A stretch of DNA of 16,061 nucleotides from positions 1 through 16,061 of the forward strand of contig CANPYQ010000022.1 in assembly GCA_947588865.1 (NCBI GenBank), given 5' to 3'. Under the pieces are notes generated by a model. It was given only the letters and a program-made list of their open reading frames with translations, did not search any database and was not told where the DNA came from. Made by a program: the position numbers and the translations under genes. This document shows positions 13,351-16,061 of this stretch, one piece after another. The DNA comes from an uncultured Bacilli bacterium (GTDB taxonomy: Bacteria; Bacillota_I; Bacilli_A; RF39; UBA660). The first letter of the stretch is position 1. Every line of letters starts with the position of its first letter.

Positions 13351-13662
13351 TTAGCTTTTTTGATTTATAACTGATAATTTTATAATTATATCAACGTTAT
13401 CATCAGTAGCAACTATATTCTTATGTATTTGTTTGCATTTTTGACATTTATAAATTATTTTATATGTATTTTTAAATTTTTCGATGCCTATAGGTTCAAG
13501 TAATCCTTTACATTTATTTAGGCGATCTCCTGGGTTTATGTCCACATGTTTAGAATATAGACAATTTGGGCAATGATCACGAGCTGAATATTGAAGTTTA
13601 CTAACCTTGTAATTGCAATTTTCACATTCAAATTCTTCATCAACCATATTAAATTTTTTCAT
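13351..13662 (-). CDS. RNHCP-domain zinc-ribbon protein
   Basis: 103 residues built of two cysteine knuckles. FECENC (11-16) pairs with HCPNC (30-34), and a second group has C51 and YKCQKC (72-76). The family block normally written R-N-H-C-P appears as RDHCPNCLYSKHVD (28-41), followed by INPGDR (42-47) and a late ATDDN. RNHCP proteins are small, probably zinc-binding, and of unknown function. On the minus strand GGTGAT lies 4 nt before the ATG. It converges with the acidic membrane-protein gene (22 bp between stops), and I see no clear terminator there. It diverges from the S41 protease gene. Confidence 0.87.
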   Translation of the reverse strand: MKKFNMVDEEFECENCNYKVSKLQYSARDHCPNCLYSKHVDINPGDRLNKCKGLLEPIGIEKFKNTYKIIYKCQKCKQIHKNIVATDDNVDIIIKLSVINQKS

Positions 13663-13683
13663 GAAATCACCATCTTTATGATC

Positions 13684-13712
13684 ATTATATAATAACTTTA
13701 ATTATTTGTAAA
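13684..13712 (-). promoter_or_regulatory. Promoter of the RNHCP gene
   Basis: On the minus strand: TTTACA (13707-13712), a 17-bp spacer and TATAAT (13684-13689), close to the sigma-A consensus. It lies back to back with the protease promoter. Confidence 0.75.
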
Positions 13713-13735
13713 TAAACTTTAATATAACTTTTGCT

Positions 13736-13764
13736 TTGACTTTGAGTTGTTATTATGATATATT
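13736..13764 (+). promoter_or_regulatory. Promoter of the S41 protease gene
   Basis: TTGACT (13736-13741), a 17-bp spacer, TG at 13756-13757 and TATATT (13759-13764): a strong sigma-A promoter with extended -10. Confidence 0.8.
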
Positions 13765-13788
13765 TTAAGGGAATGGGTAGATGATTGT

Positions 13789-15003
13789 ATGAGTAATTTT
13801 AAAATAGAGAAAAAAAATAAAAATTTTTCGAGGTCTGAGACGATATTACTTGTAATAATTACATTTATTGTTGGAATGTCTATAGGTTTTCTTCTAAATA
13901 AAAAAAATGTAATTATGAATGAAAGTAGTATAAAAGATAAATATATAAAAGAATTTGCAAAAAATTATGAATTTATTATAAATAATTATTATGAAGATGT
14001 TGATAAAGAATCATTAATAAATAGTGCTATAGAGGGTATGTTAAATTCACTAGATGATCCTTATTCAATGTATTTTAGCGAAGAAGAAAAGAATAATTTT
14101 TCAATTACATTAAATGGCAGTTATAAGGGAATAGGAATACAAATTTCTAAAGATAATGAAACAGGCTATATGACAATTACTGCAATATTTAAAAACTCTC
14201 CAGCATTTAGTGCAGGATTAAAAGTTGGGGATAAAATAGTTTCTATTGATGATAATGAATCTAAAAATATGACTTCAAGTGATTTTAGTAAAGTAATAAG
14301 CGATTCTGATAAAGATGAATTTTTACTTAAGATAATTAGAAATGATGAAGAACTTGAAATAACTTTGAAGAAAAGTGTTATTACATTAAATTCTGTTACA
14401 TCAGAAATATATGAACAGCCAAATAAAAAGATAGGGTATATATATATAGGAATATTTGCAAATAATACATACTCTCAGTTTAAAGAAGAACTAGATAAGT
14501 TAGAAAAACAAAAAATAGATTATTTAATAATTGATGTAAGAGGAAATACAGGTGGACATTTAACTTCTGTTGAAAGTATATTGGATTTGTTTTTAAATGA
14601 AAAGCAAATTATGTATCAATTCGAACAAGACGGTAAAATAACTTCAACATATGGAAGTGGCCATGATAATAAATCATATAAAATTGTTGTTCTTTGTGAT
14701 GAAGTTAGTGCTTCTGCTTCTGAAGTGCTAATTGCTGGAATAAGAGAAAATCTTGATTCAGTTGTTATTGGTAAAAAGACATATGGAAAGGGGACCGTTC
14801 AAGAACTTGTAACTTTATCAAACGGTACTCAATATAAAATAACTATAAAAAAATGGTTAACACCTACGGGGAAATGGGTTAATGATACTGAAGGAATTAT
14901 ACCGGATATAGAAGTAGATTTAAGTGATAAGTATTATGAAACATATGAATCATCAGATGATGATCAACTAATGAAGGCATTGGATTTTATAAATAATAAT
15001 TAA
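13789..15003 (+). CDS. S41-family carboxy-terminal processing protease (CtpA/CtpB-like)
   Basis: Serine protease secreted but membrane-tethered, which cleaves near the C-terminus of target proteins. 404 residues: one transmembrane helix (about 18-36), an N-terminal helical region, a PDZ domain (about 105-195, with GSYKGIGIQIS and SPAFSAGLKVGDKIVSIDD) and the S41 catalytic core (about 213-385). The catalytic serine is S309 in DEVSASASE, the lysine is K334 and the glutamine is Q338 in TYGKGTVQ. These positions equal the S309/K334/Q338 numbering I recall for B. subtilis CtpB, which trims SpoIVFA and thereby helps activate SigK. A sporulation role is plausible but not shown; CtpA paralogs act in vegetative cells. 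The C-terminal peptidoglycan-binding domain found in some paralogs is absent. The start has a weak ribosome site, GGGTAGATGAT. Confidence 0.92.
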   Translation: MSNFKIEKKNKNFSRSETILLVIITFIVGMSIGFLLNKKNVIMNESSIKDKYIKEFAKNYEFIINNYYEDVDKESLINSAIEGMLNSLDDPYSMYFSEEEKNNFSITLNGSYKGIGIQISKDNETGYMTITAIFKNSPAFSAGLKVGDKIVSIDDNESKNMTSSDFSKVISDSDKDEFLLKIIRNDEELEITLKKSVITLNSVTSEIYEQPNKKIGYIYIGIFANNTYSQFKEELDKLEKQKIDYLIIDVRGNTGGHLTSVESILDLFLNEKQIMYQFEQDGKITSTYGSGHDNKSYKIVVLCDEVSASASEVLIAGIRENLDSVVIGKKTYGKGTVQELVTLSNGTQYKITIKKWLTPTGKWVNDTEGIIPDIEVDLSDKYYETYESSDDDQLMKALDFINNN

Positions 15004-15037
15004 CATAAAATATTGTTTGACTATATTTTATGTTTTT
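15002..15037 (+). terminator. Rho-independent terminator of the protease gene
   Basis: A perfect 11-bp stem, AACATAAAATA (15002-15012) with TATTTTATGTT (15024-15034), is followed by T's. It begins within the stop codon. Confidence 0.8.
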
Positions 15038-15062
15038 CATTTCATAAAAAATGTGTTATAAT
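15034..15062 (+). promoter_or_regulatory. Extended -10 promoter of the DUF402 gene
   Basis: TG at 15054-15055 and TATAAT at 15057-15062, with a loose -35 TTTTCA (15034-15039, 17-bp spacer). AGGTGAT at 15069-15075 begins 6 nt after the -10, implying a leader of about 11 nt and pointing to the TTG start at 15080. Confidence 0.65.
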
Positions 15063-15079
15063 TTTCATAGGTGATTAAT

Positions 15080-15634
15080 TTGAAAAACATGTGTATAGGA
15101 GATAAATTGCAAATACAATGTTATAAACATAATAAAAAAGTTCATAGAGCTTGGGAAGAAGCAATTGTGCTTGATATCAAAAAAGATTATATAGTATTTG
15201 GTAATAACAAGACATTGGTTATTGAATCAGAAGGCACAACTTGGCGAACTAAAGAACCCGCTATAATGTATTTTTTTAGAAATAAATGGTATAATGTAAT
15301 AGCTCAAATGAAAAAAGATGGTATATATTATTATTGCAACATAGCAACACCATTTATAATTGAAGATAATACTATAAAATATATTGACTATGATTTAGAC
15401 TTAAGAATCTTTCCAAAGGGTGAATATAAGGTATTAGATAAATTGGAATATGAGTATCATAAAAATAAAATGAATTATTCTACAGAATTAGATATAGTTA
15501 TAAAAAATGCATTAAAAGAATTAATTGATGAATATAAAAATAATGCTGTAATGTTTAACGAAGAAAAAAACAAAGAATATTTAGATATCTATATGGCATT
15601 AAAAAAAGATATGGAAAGTAGTAATTTTATTTAA
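15080..15634 (+). CDS. DUF402 nucleoside di-/triphosphatase (Ntdp/YgaC-like), probable TTG start
   Basis: DUF402 proteins, including the FomD relatives and the staphylococcal Ntdp, hydrolyse nucleoside di- and triphosphates at a cluster of metal-binding acidic residues. The barrel-forming strands are visible from about 8 to 118. The conserved acidic block YIDYDLDLRIFP (101-112) and DKLEYEYH (120-127) are present, and a C-terminal helix follows. The 184 residues suit the family. AGGTGAT at 15069-15075 is 4 nt before a TTG at 15080, the same spacing as at neighbouring genes. The GTG at 15071 lies inside that ribosome site, and the ATG at 15089 is too far away. It has its own promoter just after the protease terminator. 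Physiological substrate unknown. Confidence 0.88.
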   Translation: MKNMCIGDKLQIQCYKHNKKVHRAWEEAIVLDIKKDYIVFGNNKTLVIESEGTTWRTKEPAIMYFFRNKWYNVIAQMKKDGIYYYCNIATPFIIEDNTIKYIDYDLDLRIFPKGEYKVLDKLEYEYHKNKMNYSTELDIVIKNALKELIDEYKNNAVMFNEEKNKEYLDIYMALKKDMESSNFI

Positions 15635-15637
15635 ATT

Positions 15638-15680
15638 AAAGAATATAATAAATTATAAGTTAAATATTTTCTTTTTTTTT
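15638..15680 (+). terminator. Probable terminator of the DUF402 gene
   Basis: AAAGAA (15638-15643) can pair with TTCTTT (15669-15674), with a partly extended stem above, followed by a run of T's to 15680. The stem is short and A/T-only apart from one G-C pair, but the T-run is long. Confidence 0.45.
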
Positions 15681-15741
15681 GCGCGAATACAAAGGTAAAT
15701 ATTAATTTGAAAAACAAATTTAAAAAAATTCAAAAAAAGTA

Positions 15742-15770
15742 TTGACTTTAAAATTTATATTTGTTATATT
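15742..15770 (+). promoter_or_regulatory. rRNA promoter P1
   Basis: TTGACT (15742-15747), a 17-bp spacer with TG at 15762-15763, and TATATT (15765-15770). An A-rich stretch directly upstream (15722-15738) looks like an UP element. Together these make one of the strongest promoters in the window. Confidence 0.88.
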
Positions 15771-15851
15771 AGTATCACGTTGTGCGGAAAAGCTTCGTAT
15801 ACGTAAAAAAATGTCAAATTAAATGAAAGTTAAAAAAAATTAAAAAAAGTA

Positions 15852-15880
15852 TTGACTTTAAATATTTAATTTGATATACT
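15852..15880 (+). promoter_or_regulatory. rRNA promoter P2
   Basis: TTGACT (15852-15857), a 17-bp spacer with TG at 15872-15873, and TATACT (15875-15880). Its -35 region repeats that of P1 over 21 bp, exactly 110 bp downstream. Transcription should start at about 15887. Confidence 0.88.
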
Positions 15881-15884
15881 TGGT

Positions 15885-15920
15885 TTGCTCTTCACAAAAA
15901 GAGCAAGAATGATCTTTGAA
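15885..15920 (+). promoter_or_regulatory. rRNA leader hairpin followed by boxA-like antitermination site
   Basis: TTGCTCTT (15885-15892) pairs perfectly with AAGAGCAA (15899-15906) around CACAAA. A few bases later TGATCTTTGAA (15910-15920) resembles the boxA of Bacillota rRNA leaders, where Nus factors load to prevent premature termination. The hairpin-then-boxA order is like boxB-boxA. Confidence 0.6.
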
Positions 15921-15986
15921 AACTGAGCAAAATGTCAATTCACTATTAGCTAGGTGAAAACAATTCAAATTCAAAAATAAATTATT

Positions 15987-16061
<75 letters not shown>

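Overview
The window is very A+T-rich DNA of a spore-forming low-GC Gram-positive bacterium (Bacillota). Four things support this: the 5' end of a 16S rRNA gene with a Bacillota-like leader; a CotY/CotZ-type cysteine-rich spore coat protein; a YdcC/GerS-like sporulation lipoprotein; and a cdaA-cdaR pair. UGA is used as a stop (12139-12141 and 12642-12644), so this is not the Mycoplasma code. The exact lineage cannot be fixed from the sequence alone.

Layout. 1-77: 3' end (domains V and VI) of a group II intron, probably class C. 246-2397: c-di-AMP synthase cdaA and its regulator cdaR, overlapping by 17 nt and closed by a bidirectional terminator shared with a small convergent DUF378 gene. 2740-4356: the YdcC/GerS-like lipoprotein, then a membrane-anchored protein with a possible thioredoxin-like domain. 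4357-4778: a long intergenic region with a strong terminator and two promoters, one of which has no gene directly after it. 4779-7819 on +: a GT-C-like polytopic protein, a UPF0316 (YebE) protein and a DUF368 (PopT-like) undecaprenyl-phosphate transporter. These face a minus-strand unit of licD and a 51-residue membrane protein that overlaps it, giving an envelope-polymer neighbourhood. 9022-10613: spore coat protein, an unknown 100-residue protein, and a divergent triple-LysM protein. 10685-12644: apparent operon of a D1-only Clp-like AAA+ ATPase, a second membrane-anchored thioredoxin-like protein without CXXC, and TrmL. 12720-15634: an acidic membrane-anchored protein, an RNHCP zinc-ribbon protein (-), an S41/CtpB-like protease, and a DUF402 phosphatase. 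15742-16061: tandem rRNA promoters, leader with hairpin and boxA, and the first bases of 16S rRNA.

How it fits together. Three themes recur. The first is envelope homeostasis: c-di-AMP, lipid-carrier recycling, a lipid-linked-sugar-type transferase, LicD. The second is spore formation: YdcC/GerS, CotZ-like coat protein, LysM protein, and possibly the CtpB-like protease. The third is membrane-tethered proteins of unknown function.

The most unusual pattern is regulatory. At seven or eight genes a -10 box lies only 5-7 nt before the Shine-Dalgarno sequence (often GGTGAT), predicting leaders of about 8-14 nt. Two divergent genes share a 14-bp mirror-image leader. No large novel system such as a CRISPR array or a phage was found.
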